This document shows, piece after piece, positions 24,491 to 33,496 of a stretch of 35,923 nt of DNA. The position numbers were made by a program, and so were the translations under genes. The notes below the pieces were generated by a model. The model saw only the letters and a program-made list of their open reading frames with translations, did no database searches and was not told the origin of the DNA. Positions within the stretch are counted from its first letter, which is position 1, and each line of letters begins with the position of its first letter. Source of the stretch: JAQXGO01 sp045592445 (lineage in GTDB: Bacteria; Bacillota; Clostridia; UMGS1883; UMGS1540); contig JAZNUV010000027.1 of NCBI GenBank assembly GCA_045592445.1, forward strand, positions 1-35,923. Direction: 5' to 3'.

Positions 24491-26272
24491 TTATTCTTGT
24501 ATTTTCTGTAAAAGGGAATCCAATTCAATTTTTTCTGCTGTCTTGCCGGTGGCAATATATGTATAAATACTGCGTAAAAGCGTAATGCAAAGTGTACGGC
24601 ACATTGCTGATTGATGTGCCGAAAGTCCTTGTCGAGAGAAATGCGCAATTTTATTTCTTGCAGCGCTGATTGCTGCCAGCATCTGAAGGAACTTTTGGTG
24701 TGCGTCCGCATCAAACGTACCGAAAATGCCAAAATACTTTGCAAATTTATCGTTGTAATACACGATAATTCTGCCGTTATCCACAATACTGATGGGGTCT
24801 AAAAGCGGCATGTCCGTATGTTCTCCTTCTGTAAAAAGCTTTGCCAAAAATTGCAAAGAGGCAGAAGAAATATTTTGAATAAACGGCTGCCTTTGTAAGA
24901 TTTGTTCTTGCCGATAGTGAACAGCGTGTGCAATGACTGCGCTCAGTTCGCTTTGCGAGGCAAGACGTGTCACAATCGAAATTCGATTGTTGTGCAAACG
25001 GCAGACGATATAGCGGCGTGTGCCCGCTGCATCATAGGGCATAACAAAATCAAAACCCGGTGCTCTCCCCGTAAGCTTTAAGAGAACACGTTCATTCCAA
25101 TCGTCACCATCTTGTTTTAACTCTTTTTTGGTGATGTCGCGCAGTGTGTGGACAAGACCTGTTAAAATATCACGCGTGTCGCGAATGCTTTCAAGGTTAT
25201 ATGTATACAGATAATCAACAAAAAGATGGGAAACCGTAACGTATACATAGGAAACGCCATCCTCTTCGTATAAAAATCTGCCATCATCATAGGTATATGC
25301 GCTGCCTGCGGGCAATTTCTCAATATATCCAAGTGCGATAAAGCTTTCGATTATATCCTGATAGTCGGCACTAACGCCAAAATAGCACTTGACAATGTGG
25401 GAAAAGCTGCGGTTGTTTTTGCGTTCCTCTTCCTTCATAAAGTCCGTAATATCCATAAAATGGTCGTTAAAAATAGACTGCGTTTGCCGATAAAGTGTTG
25501 TGATGGGACATAAGCCGTCCGTCTTTACAAGTTCATTGCCAAGTACGGTTAAAAGAAGCGGACTCCTGCCGCAAAAACGAAGGAGATTTTGCCTGTCTTC
25601 CGCCGAAAGGGGCGAAATGCCTGTTCGGTACAGTGTGTCAAAATAGGCGCACATATCGGATTCGTTAAAGCAATGCAGTAAATAGGAGTAAAACGGGTTT
25701 ATCTGCCGTGTGTATTCACTGAGGACAAAAGATATATGCGGTCTTGCTGCCACAATGCATGAAAAAAGAAGAGAGTCATCCAAAAGAATTTTTGCAAAGC
25801 GGATGTATTCTTCTTCCGTCCAGCATTCACCTGCACGTTCAAACTCATCCAATAAAATCACGGTTTTTTGCCCAAGCTCTGAGGCGGCGCGAAGGAGTGT
25901 GGACAGAATTTCAAAAAGCGTATCAGGGGGTGTGTCAGTTGAGATTTCAGGCAATTCGTCTATCAACGTTAAAAGGGCAGGAAAAGATTCAAGTGCGTTG
26001 CAAAGCCGAAGTAAAATTCTGGCCATATCATATACAAACCCGTTTTTGACAAGCGTAACTGATACGACAATTTTATTTTGCGCTACGAGAGTTTTCTCGA
26101 GCTTTTTTAAAACAGAGGATTTGCCGACATGGGGCATTCCGTGCATGGCAATATGTTGCGCCCCTTTAGATAGAGCTACGGCGGTAAGGTCACGGAGTAC
26201 ATTTTCTCTGCCAATAAAGGCATCGCCATCGACAATGCCGATATTTCGGTCTATATGTGCAAAGGGATTCAT
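24491..26272 (-). CDS. P-loop ATPase with C-terminal HEPN-like domain
   Basis: The 593-residue protein starts NPFAHIDRNIGIVDGDAFIGRE, the F-x-GRe entry of ORC/STAND-type ATPases. Walker A is GMPHVGKSS (45-53), Walker B TVILLDEFE (137-145), and a sensor-like strand, LLFSCIVAARP, follows at 168-178. A helical lid with LLRFCGRSPLLLTVLG and winged-helix-like segments come next. The C-terminal part, about 470-575, is helical and contains R539-N-K-I-A-H544, the RNxxxH signature of HEPN domains, many of which are RNases in defence systems. It is the last gene of a three-gene operon; its ATG overlaps the previous stop as ATGA. I do not recognise a named family. Both the ATPase and the HEPN motif look intact. 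Confidence 0.8.
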   Translation of the reverse strand: MNPFAHIDRNIGIVDGDAFIGRENVLRDLTAVALSKGAQHIAMHGMPHVGKSSVLKKLEKTLVAQNKIVVSVTLVKNGFVYDMARILLRLCNALESFPALLTLIDELPEISTDTPPDTLFEILSTLLRAASELGQKTVILLDEFERAGECWTEEEYIRFAKILLDDSLLFSCIVAARPHISFVLSEYTRQINPFYSYLLHCFNESDMCAYFDTLYRTGISPLSAEDRQNLLRFCGRSPLLLTVLGNELVKTDGLCPITTLYRQTQSIFNDHFMDITDFMKEEERKNNRSFSHIVKCYFGVSADYQDIIESFIALGYIEKLPAGSAYTYDDGRFLYEEDGVSYVYVTVSHLFVDYLYTYNLESIRDTRDILTGLVHTLRDITKKELKQDGDDWNERVLLKLTGRAPGFDFVMPYDAAGTRRYIVCRLHNNRISIVTRLASQSELSAVIAHAVHYRQEQILQRQPFIQNISSASLQFLAKLFTEGEHTDMPLLDPISIVDNGRIIVYYNDKFAKYFGIFGTFDADAHQKFLQMLAAISAARNKIAHFSRQGLSAHQSAMCRTLCITLLRSIYTYIATGKTAEKIELDSLLQKIQE

Positions 26273-26838
26273 TCGGAATCTCCTTCCAAAAGTACATTTT
26301 TAAAGATATTATGAAGCGGTGAGGATCCTACGGGAAGCGATGTAATTTCAGTAACGGGTTTTTCGCCCACTAAAAGACAGGAAAGCGATGACGCAGTGTT
26401 CACGGTCTCCCTGAGCCAACCAAAGGAACTGCTTTTCCAGTAGGAGGGGGAGGCATCAAAATGCGTCAATACCCATACCACATGGACATCTGTATGGTTT
26501 GCATAGTCATCCAAAAGGCATTCAAATTGCAAACATATACCGCTTTCATCCGTTGCCCTTTCTATTCTGCGCATGGAAACAGCAACGTCATCCTCTGCGG
26601 CGCGCGGGTCCTGTAAAAGAGACAGGAGCGTGTGCCGAAAAAGTTCCGTTGTGCTTTGGAAAGCGGCGGTATCCACAAAGAAAAAACGAATATTGGATGG
26701 CAGTGCCTCCGCTGACTCACGAAGCTGCGCCAAAAATGTAGCCTGTTCCGCTTCGGAAGGGCTAAAGACAGAACGCGCAAAATGCGTTTTGTTGGCCGCA
26801 TCTTTTATAATGGTGTTTACGAGTGTATCAATTTTCAT
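26269..26838 (-). CDS. Small P-loop-lacking ATPase-like protein
   Basis: The 189-residue protein has no Walker A. Its pattern still follows an ORC-type ATPase core: a strand RFFFVDTAAF (51-60) followed by helix TELFRHTLLSLL; a hydrophobic strand VHVVWVLTHFD (118-128), where a Walker B would read LLLDEFD; a strand SLSCLLVGEKPVTEI (151-165), like sensor 1; and SPLHNIFKNVLL (173-184), which recalls the SPFYNIF segment of these ATPases. It therefore looks like a degenerate, inactive partner of the flanking ATPases. It overlaps both neighbours by 4 bp, so the three proteins are probably made together and bind each other. This homology is by eye and unproven. Confidence 0.72.
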   Translation of the reverse strand: MKIDTLVNTIIKDAANKTHFARSVFSPSEAEQATFLAQLRESAEALPSNIRFFFVDTAAFQSTTELFRHTLLSLLQDPRAAEDDVAVSMRRIERATDESGICLQFECLLDDYANHTDVHVVWVLTHFDASPSYWKSSSFGWLRETVNTASSLSCLLVGEKPVTEITSLPVGSSPLHNIFKNVLLEGDSE

Positions 26839-29800
26839 AATAACCCCCTATAAAGTCGCAGTACAATTTCATAGTACAAGTCAATATAAATTCGCACCGT
26901 ATCCGTCACATCATCGCTGACGAGAACGCCTCTGGCAATCAATGTATTCATTCGGTCTTGGAAAATTTCTGCGTCCATATCCGATAAGCTGTTTCGCAAA
27001 GCATCTATGGTAACCACGTGGCTCTCTCTGTCGGCAAGCTTTACGACCTCATGCAGAATCTTTAAGTTATCATCCCGCACCTGGTCATTTTTAATGCGTT
27101 TTACATCGGGTGCATATTCCTCGATACTGTCACTTTCATTAAAAGGATTATAGAGAGAGTTAAAATAGCGTGCCTCGACCGTGCTCGGGTCCATACTGTC
27201 CTTTTTAATCATACGGTTGATCGTAGCTTGAATAACGGCTTTTGTAATATAAAGCTTTTGCTCCTCGTTCACATATTCAATCATGGCTTCGCAAAATTGC
27301 TTTAGAAGGAAAGCATTGCCGCGCGTTAATTCATAAATACGTGCCAGCACCTTTTCACTTTCCGAGCCAAAATACTGGTCATCATGCACCACAAAGCGTA
27401 CATATTTTTCCATATCTGCCGCCGAAAGGTAGTGTATACAAATTTGGTTATCCGCTTTTTGCAACGTATTTGGTGCATACGTTGTCATAAGACTTGTGGT
27501 ATGCTCACCCCCTGCGGTGATAGCAAGGAGATTACAGTTATGAATAAATTCCGTCCATCTGGCGGGGAAACGGTCTTTTACATTGCCGCGGATGATAGCC
27601 TGATATATTTCTGTAAACTCGTCCAAAAGGAGAACAAGGCGTGCGTGGGGATTCTTTGAAGTTGCACCTTCTGCAAAGTCAATTAAGAAATCCTGCATCG
27701 AATCCCAATTGATTGCATCAGGAAATTTATATTCCTCCTCCAGGGTTTCGTACACTTGGGCATATTGCGTTCTGCGTACAGCACGCCAAAGCATGTCATA
27801 GACCTTTTTGGCAAAAGCAGTCTCAAAATCGGTTTCGTCGCTGCTTGCACAGTTCATGCTGATGATGATGGCGGTATCGGGAAACTGATTTTCAAGGCGA
27901 TTTTTAATTGAATTTAATACCGTGGACTTGCCGACACGCCATTCGCCGTAGAGACTCACCCAGCGTGAACGCTCGATAAGCCGCATTTCATCACTTTCCG
28001 TGTCGCGTATCGTGATACTGCTGATGGCCTGTTCAATTTCTCGCTCTCTGTTTTTCAGGATTTCGCGGACATGCGGATTATCGTACGTCATATTCGCGTC
28101 ATTGGGGAAAAGCTTAATAAATCTGTCATCAATCAGTTCACGTGCACCCTGTGCCAGTACAGGGATATCAATGGATTTATATTCATGATTGCCCGAAGGC
28201 GAGTAAACACGGCGGTATTCCTCCGTGTACACAGTACTCCGCCTGTTATACCGACCGCGGCGCGCCTCCTCATATTTTACGTCCGCAATATAATTATAGC
28301 TGACGCGTGCCTCGAGAGTAATCAGCTGCGTATGGGGGTCAGTCAGGATAATCGGGAAGGTAAAGCTTTGCGACTCATTCCCGCTTTGAAGCTCGGGGAT
28401 AGGCGCAATTTCCTCCGGCAGAATAAAGGCGGAATTTTCCTTAATTTCAAGGCGTACGTCCATAGCCGTCTGCCCGTGGTTTGCACCGCCGCTAATCGGT
28501 ACTGTTACCATGATGGTTTGCTCCGCATCGGGATTTTTAGGTTGGGGAACAGCATCACAGCCTAAAAATTGCAGAACGGGGCGCGTGGTCAGACAAAGCT
28601 GCTTATATTTGTCACGCAAGAGTGCAGAAAGCTCTGAAAATTTGGGCAGGAAAATCGCATCGGCAATGCACGAAGGTTTTCTTTGTATACTGTCAATCAT
28701 TTCGCCGACGCGTGCCATACTGGTACGCAAAAGTTCGGATTTCGCTTTAAAGCCACGACGCGAGGTATAGGTGGCAGTGGATTGCAGTACCTTGTAAAGC
28801 TTTTCACAACAATCTGCATCCAAAGAAAGCCAGGGTGCATACTTTTCGTCCTTGAGGACAAGGAGTAAATCTTTAGAGTACGGCTCCACAGATAAATTTT
28901 GCGTTGTTGTCATTCTGGATATAAGGCCACGGAAACTTTCGGTTACGGCACGATTGATTTTCAGGGATACAGTTTCCTTTGTCAATTCGCTTGGCTCATC
29001 AATGCCGAGCATGGCATCCAAAGCAGCAACATAGCGATTTAAAAAGGGTGCGAGCGTATCTGAACCGAAGAAAATATCTAAAATATAATTTGCCGCCGCT
29101 GTGTTTTTGGAAAACAGGAAAATACTGTCATACAAAAAGCGTTCCATGACAATTTCATCTACATGACGGGATAAAAGTTCCTCTAAAGAAAGATTGTTTT
29201 CAAGTTGTTGCCGCATCATGCCGTGCGTGCCTATGTTTTTAGAAAAATACAAAGCGGCTACCGTGCCCGCATTGGAACGAATAGAGAGTGCCAGCATGCA
29301 CAGATATTGACAGTGTAGTTTTTGATGCTCCCGCAAGTCATCTGCATTTACGGCTTTTTGTGCTGCATAAATTAAGGCTTCAAAAATCCAACTGTCGCGT
29401 TCATGGATGTCATCATTTGAAAGCGTGTAGCCGCCAAATAAGGCATTATTATAAATTTTGGCAAGCGCCCAGCAGGTATCCATGGTTTTATCCTGTGTTT
29501 GTAAGACGGCTTCCAAGTGATTCCGTAAGGCGGAAAGCGCATCTTCGTCGGGGTCCTTCAAGCCTTCATAAGCGGCAAATGTTTCACCGAGGACCGCAGG
29601 TGGCGAAACATGGTAAAGCATGGCGCTTATATAGTCATTCGAGGAGATAGAATCCATAGGTAAAAGTTCCTCTTCTTCGGGAACGGATTCCGTCTCCGCA
29701 GGCAAGGAATCGCGATTTTGACAAATTTCAAGCTTGGATTGAACAATATTTTGCCAGCTGGAATAGCCTGCGGCTTTGGAAGGTGTTCTTGCAATGACCT

Positions 29801-32210
29801 CCTGCAAAGCATCCTGCCACGCGCGGTAACACTTTTCAGCCTCCTCGTAGCTTCGCGCGCGCAAAAGAATGTCCGCTTTTTGGAGGAGCATAGTCATTTT
29901 AAAGCTGATTTTAGATGTCATTTGCAAAAGCGTATTTAAACAGTCTAAATACAGCGCTTCGTTTTCAGCTGTCGGAAAATCCTTATATTGTTTTTGCAGG
30001 ACGCGATGACGTAGTGTATGGAAAAATTCGGGTTCCACCTGGTCTTCATAGGCGGCAATCTGTTCCATCGCACGCGATAAAAGATTGTATTTTAAATACT
30101 TTGAAACAGCATTATTTAAAAATGCCTCAATTGTCTGTCCTTCCAACGGTTCAAGCGGAATATCTGAAAATTGTGCATTTTCTTCGGTGGGCAGGGGAGT
30201 AACCTTGGCTTTTTTGACGGCATTTAATATGGTAACGTTTTTAATGCCGTTATAGGGCGTAGATTCATAGGAAATATAGTAGTCAAACTTTCGGGTATCC
30301 ATTTTCGACGGCATATTCTGTAAAGGTGCGTTAAAGTATATCCCCTTATCGGTTTTGCCGTACTGCTCCTCATGCAAAAAGAAACCATAGTTTTCTTTTT
30401 GAACATAGGTAATGATATAGCCGAATAAAAGCTTTGGCAGTTTTTCGTAGTATTCGCCAATCTCTTCCAGCACAAAATCTTCGTTTTGGAGACGAAAACG
30501 CTTTCTTTCGAGGCGATAATCCCACCCCTGCACGTTCAGTGCCTCAAAATGCATCGGGATGCGCACTTTTTCAGGTTTGGAGGATTGGCGCGTGTGCATA
30601 TAGGAATCCTGGTCAAGCACCAAAAAGCTATCCTCGGTTTTTCCAATCACGTAAAGACTTTGCGTTTCAGTTTCCTCGCAGATAATGGTGGAGGCAGAAA
30701 CGCCGTTTCCTTTATTTGTTGCAATAATTGTGTAGGAAACAAAGGGGTGTGTGGGCAGAAGATCTGCATATTGCGGTGTTTTAAGGCCGCTTACATGAAA
30801 GTGCATGGTATTGTCAATAAATCCCATACCGTGCAACTTGTCATAAGAGGTGATGCGCCCCCATACACGTAGGGCGTGAATGCGCGCCTTCGGAAGTTGC
30901 ACAATGGAGTTTATACCACTTTTATCCTGACTCAGCGTGACAGAATCATCCGCGTTTTCTGTGAGGAATCCGCAGTAGTCGACACTGTCATCCGTCGTCA
31001 GCCTTACAAGCTTGCCCACTGCATACATAAGACCGAGATGGGAATAGTTTATTTTTTGAATTTGGTTTTCATCATCAATGCGAATTTCGTAGTATAGAGA
31101 AATGGGGATTTGTTCGACAAGCTCCATTGTTATCGCTTCATTCATGCGTGAAGTGTAGCGGACAATATAGACAAAATTTTTATAGTCATATGCAAAGTTT
31201 AAAAGGGATTTCGAGAAGCGGACATCGCCCATATCCCGTTTGCCGACACGGAATCGTTTGCCGATGTAGCCAATCTCTGTTTTCCCGGATATGTCACAAA
31301 ACACAATAATGCCAAGTTCCTCCGAGGAAACAGGCAGTGTATCGGTTTTTTCCTCAAGCTGTACATTTTTGGCGTAAAGACCGTGCAGATTGACGTCAAT
31401 CACAAAGGAAAAACGAACGCCATCCGCCATAAAAACTGCTTCGGCGGGGTTTAGGAGACTGCTGGCTTTACAGCTATACTTTTCATCAATGGTACGCGAC
31501 TCGGCATGGTATTGACCGAAGTAACGAATTTCTTCAATATCCTGATAGGAAAACTCGGGCATATCCGACGGAATAATGGAAAACGAAGTGTCTGTAGCAA
31601 AACAAACAGTGCCCTCGTATTTTGCACCGCTTTTTAAGGTGATGCGAACTTTGTCATTGATGACAGGACATTTTGTAATTTCCAAAATTGTGTAGCCGTC
31701 AAACGGGACAGATTCGTTTGTATCCGCAAAGAGAAGATAACGTTCATCATCCGTTTGCGAAAAGGTTGCAACACGGCGAGACCCGTCCCGAAAACAATAT
31801 AAAAACGGCGTGCCGTTCAAAATGGAGGAATAGACATGGCAAGCCTGCTTTAATCGTAAATCTTTAGCGACAATCTTGCCATCCTCAAAGCACAGATGGC
31901 AGTATATTTCACAACGAAATGCGATGCTGTTTAAAAGGGATGCGGGCAAGGAATCGTCACAATCCGCCTGACTAAACTGATACACCTTGTCCACCACACC
32001 CGATTGCAGTTTGTTTTTGTAAGAGGTAATAAAGCCGCCTGCATACAAAACATCCGAAAAATCAGACAGTGCATATTCGGTTTCGTCAATACGAACTAAA
32101 TTGGGCGCCGAAACTGTCAACATGCCCGTGACAGATGTTCCATCGGCAAGGGTTGCCATAACCAAATGCTGATGGTAAAGCATGATATTTTCTATCAATT
32201 CTGTATTCAT
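26835..32210 (-). CDS. Giant protein: Sm/cold-shock-like array, helical region, beta-sandwich and C-terminal ATPase
   Basis: The product has 1791 residues. Residues 1-665 look like alternating Sm-like barrels (about 13-56, 184-231, 395-447) and cold-shock-like OB barrels (about 59-120, 230-287, 448-510, 596-662). The clearest is GRITSYDKLHGMGFID with FHVSGL and a later KGNGVSASTI. Residues 690-1210 are helical, partly TPR-like (ILLRARSYEEAEKCYRAW). Residues 1229-1352 form a beta-sandwich with a basic RRGRYNRRS loop. The ATPase has Walker A GEWRVGKST (1422-1430) and Walker B LVLLLDEF (1525-1532), then a winged-helix end. ATG 32210 follows AAGGAAG. It leads the operon. No known family is recognised as a whole; an RNA- or DNA-sensing ATPase is my inference. 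Confidence 0.8.
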   Translation of the reverse strand: MNTELIENIMLYHQHLVMATLADGTSVTGMLTVSAPNLVRIDETEYALSDFSDVLYAGGFITSYKNKLQSGVVDKVYQFSQADCDDSLPASLLNSIAFRCEIYCHLCFEDGKIVAKDLRLKQACHVYSSILNGTPFLYCFRDGSRRVATFSQTDDERYLLFADTNESVPFDGYTILEITKCPVINDKVRITLKSGAKYEGTVCFATDTSFSIIPSDMPEFSYQDIEEIRYFGQYHAESRTIDEKYSCKASSLLNPAEAVFMADGVRFSFVIDVNLHGLYAKNVQLEEKTDTLPVSSEELGIIVFCDISGKTEIGYIGKRFRVGKRDMGDVRFSKSLLNFAYDYKNFVYIVRYTSRMNEAITMELVEQIPISLYYEIRIDDENQIQKINYSHLGLMYAVGKLVRLTTDDSVDYCGFLTENADDSVTLSQDKSGINSIVQLPKARIHALRVWGRITSYDKLHGMGFIDNTMHFHVSGLKTPQYADLLPTHPFVSYTIIATNKGNGVSASTIICEETETQSLYVIGKTEDSFLVLDQDSYMHTRQSSKPEKVRIPMHFEALNVQGWDYRLERKRFRLQNEDFVLEEIGEYYEKLPKLLFGYIITYVQKENYGFFLHEEQYGKTDKGIYFNAPLQNMPSKMDTRKFDYYISYESTPYNGIKNVTILNAVKKAKVTPLPTEENAQFSDIPLEPLEGQTIEAFLNNAVSKYLKYNLLSRAMEQIAAYEDQVEPEFFHTLRHRVLQKQYKDFPTAENEALYLDCLNTLLQMTSKISFKMTMLLQKADILLRARSYEEAEKCYRAWQDALQEVIARTPSKAAGYSSWQNIVQSKLEICQNRDSLPAETESVPEEEELLPMDSISSNDYISAMLYHVSPPAVLGETFAAYEGLKDPDEDALSALRNHLEAVLQTQDKTMDTCWALAKIYNNALFGGYTLSNDDIHERDSWIFEALIYAAQKAVNADDLREHQKLHCQYLCMLALSIRSNAGTVAALYFSKNIGTHGMMRQQLENNLSLEELLSRHVDEIVMERFLYDSIFLFSKNTAAANYILDIFFGSDTLAPFLNRYVAALDAMLGIDEPSELTKETVSLKINRAVTESFRGLISRMTTTQNLSVEPYSKDLLLVLKDEKYAPWLSLDADCCEKLYKVLQSTATYTSRRGFKAKSELLRTSMARVGEMIDSIQRKPSCIADAIFLPKFSELSALLRDKYKQLCLTTRPVLQFLGCDAVPQPKNPDAEQTIMVTVPISGGANHGQTAMDVRLEIKENSAFILPEEIAPIPELQSGNESQSFTFPIILTDPHTQLITLEARVSYNYIADVKYEEARRGRYNRRSTVYTEEYRRVYSPSGNHEYKSIDIPVLAQGARELIDDRFIKLFPNDANMTYDNPHVREILKNREREIEQAISSITIRDTESDEMRLIERSRWVSLYGEWRVGKSTVLNSIKNRLENQFPDTAIIISMNCASSDETDFETAFAKKVYDMLWRAVRRTQYAQVYETLEEEYKFPDAINWDSMQDFLIDFAEGATSKNPHARLVLLLDEFTEIYQAIIRGNVKDRFPARWTEFIHNCNLLAITAGGEHTTSLMTTYAPNTLQKADNQICIHYLSAADMEKYVRFVVHDDQYFGSESEKVLARIYELTRGNAFLLKQFCEAMIEYVNEEQKLYITKAVIQATINRMIKKDSMDPSTVEARYFNSLYNPFNESDSIEEYAPDVKRIKNDQVRDDNLKILHEVVKLADRESHVVTIDALRNSLSDMDAEIFQDRMNTLIARGVLVSDDVTDTVRIYIDLYYEIVLRLYRGLL

Positions 32211-32243
32211 AAACAACTTCCTTCCTCTTGCGTATATAAAGAT

Positions 32244-32272
32244 ATTATACAGTATTTAGAACAAAAAAGCAA
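32244..32272 (-). promoter_or_regulatory. Sigma-A promoter of the three-gene ATPase operon
   Basis: On the minus strand, TTGCTT (32267-32272), 17 nt, TATAAT (32244-32249). Immediately upstream of the -35 the 8-mer TAAAATCC occurs twice (32273-32280 and 32282-32289). Confidence 0.82.
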
Positions 32273-32315
32273 GGATTTTACGGATTTTATGCATTTTTCA
32301 AAAAATAAAATATAC

Positions 32316-32345
32316 ATGACGAAAATGGATAAAAATGGGTATACT
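32316..32345 (+). promoter_or_regulatory. Probable promoter of the glycosyltransferase gene
   Basis: ATGACG (32316-32321), 18 nt, TATACT (32340-32345) on the plus strand; an overlapping TATAAT at 32347-32352 is an alternative -10. The -35 match is modest. Confidence 0.45.
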
Positions 32346-32383
32346 TTATAATAAGAACAATACATAAAAGGGGCGTGAGGAGG

Positions 32384-33496
32384 ATGAAGATTTTAATTTT
32401 GTCCGCAAATACAGGACAGGGACACAATGCGGCAGGGAAGGCGATTTTAGAGGAGGCGGCAAGGCATGACATACATGCTGTGATGATGGACACCTTTCTT
32501 TTTGGCGGCGCGCGTACATCACGGCGTATTGAGAATATCCATATAAAGAGTGCACTGTATACGCCATCGCTTATTGGCGTCGGCAACAGGATTGCGTATA
32601 AAATGTCAAGAACAGACCATAAAACAATTGCATACCATCTCAATGCAAGGTATGCGGATGCAATACACAGATTTATTGAAAATAATGACTATGATGTTGT
32701 GATTGCAACGCACATTTTCGCCGCAGAGGCTCTTACGCATATGAAAAGAACGTATAAAAGCGTGCCCTCTACTTATTTTGTTGTAACGGATTATGCGGTA
32801 ACGCCGTTTGTGACGGAGACAGAACTTGACGGATATTTTTTACCTCATCCGTATTTTTTGCCGCTGTATCAGAAAAAAGCACCGGGAAAGCGATACATTG
32901 CGACAGGAATACCCGTGTGCGAAGAAAAAAAGCGAACAATGGAACGGGAAACGGCACGCAAAACGCTGTCCTTGCCGCAAAATGAAAATGTAGTCATGAT
33001 TTTGACGGGCAGTATGGGATTTGGAAATATGGAGGGGATTGTGGAGGCACTGATGCAAAATGCCCCGCATGATACGCGGTTTTTAGCGTTTTGCGGAACA
33101 AATGAAAAGCTTATGAAAAGATTAAAGGCAAGGTATAAAAGTGAAGAACGACTTTCCGTATACGGGTATACAAAACAGATTGCGCCGTATTATGACGCAT
33201 GCGATGTCCTGATTACAAAGCCGGGCGGGCTTTCCATTACAGAGGCTGCCACGCGGGAAATTCCGACTGTTTTAATGGCACCCATGCCGGGGTGGGAGGA
33301 GGAAAATGTAGCCTTTTTTTGTCAAAAGGGGCTTGCTGAAAGCGGCAATACGCCGCTTGAGATCGCGACAGCGGCAATGGAGCTTCTGCAAAACCGAAAA
33401 AAAGCGGACACGATGTGTGCATGCCAACGGAAAGAAATGAAAAAAAATGCGGCAAAAATAATCATCAATACAATTTTAAAAGACGGCATTAGTTGA
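32384..33496 (+). CDS. MGDG synthase family glycosyltransferase (UgtP-like)
   Basis: The 370-residue protein begins ILILSANTGQGHNAAGKAI, the N-terminal MGDG-synthase motif. Its C-terminal half has the GT28-type donor site VLITKPGGLSITEAATREIPTVLM. Relatives add glucose or galactose from a UDP-sugar to diacylglycerol, making glycolipids and lipoteichoic acid anchors at the inner membrane. Bacillus UgtP is a close functional model, but the sugar and the processivity cannot be told. ATG 32384 is chosen with AAGGGG about 10 nt upstream; GTG 32375 is also possible. Its 3' end overlaps the convergent dehydrogenase by 8 bp. Confidence 0.9.
   Translation: MKILILSANTGQGHNAAGKAILEEAARHDIHAVMMDTFLFGGARTSRRIENIHIKSALYTPSLIGVGNRIAYKMSRTDHKTIAYHLNARYADAIHRFIENNDYDVVIATHIFAAEALTHMKRTYKSVPSTYFVVTDYAVTPFVTETELDGYFLPHPYFLPLYQKKAPGKRYIATGIPVCEEKKRTMERETARKTLSLPQNENVVMILTGSMGFGNMEGIVEALMQNAPHDTRFLAFCGTNEKLMKRLKARYKSEERLSVYGYTKQIAPYYDACDVLITKPGGLSITEAATREIPTVLMAPMPGWEEENVAFFCQKGLAESGNTPLEIATAAMELLQNRKKADTMCACQRKEMKKNAAKIIINTILKDGIS

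Noticed and set aside
24491..32210. Recent horizontal transfer of the ATPase operon
   Set aside because: No integrase, tRNA site or flanking repeats, and the base composition does not differ clearly from the neighbours by eye.
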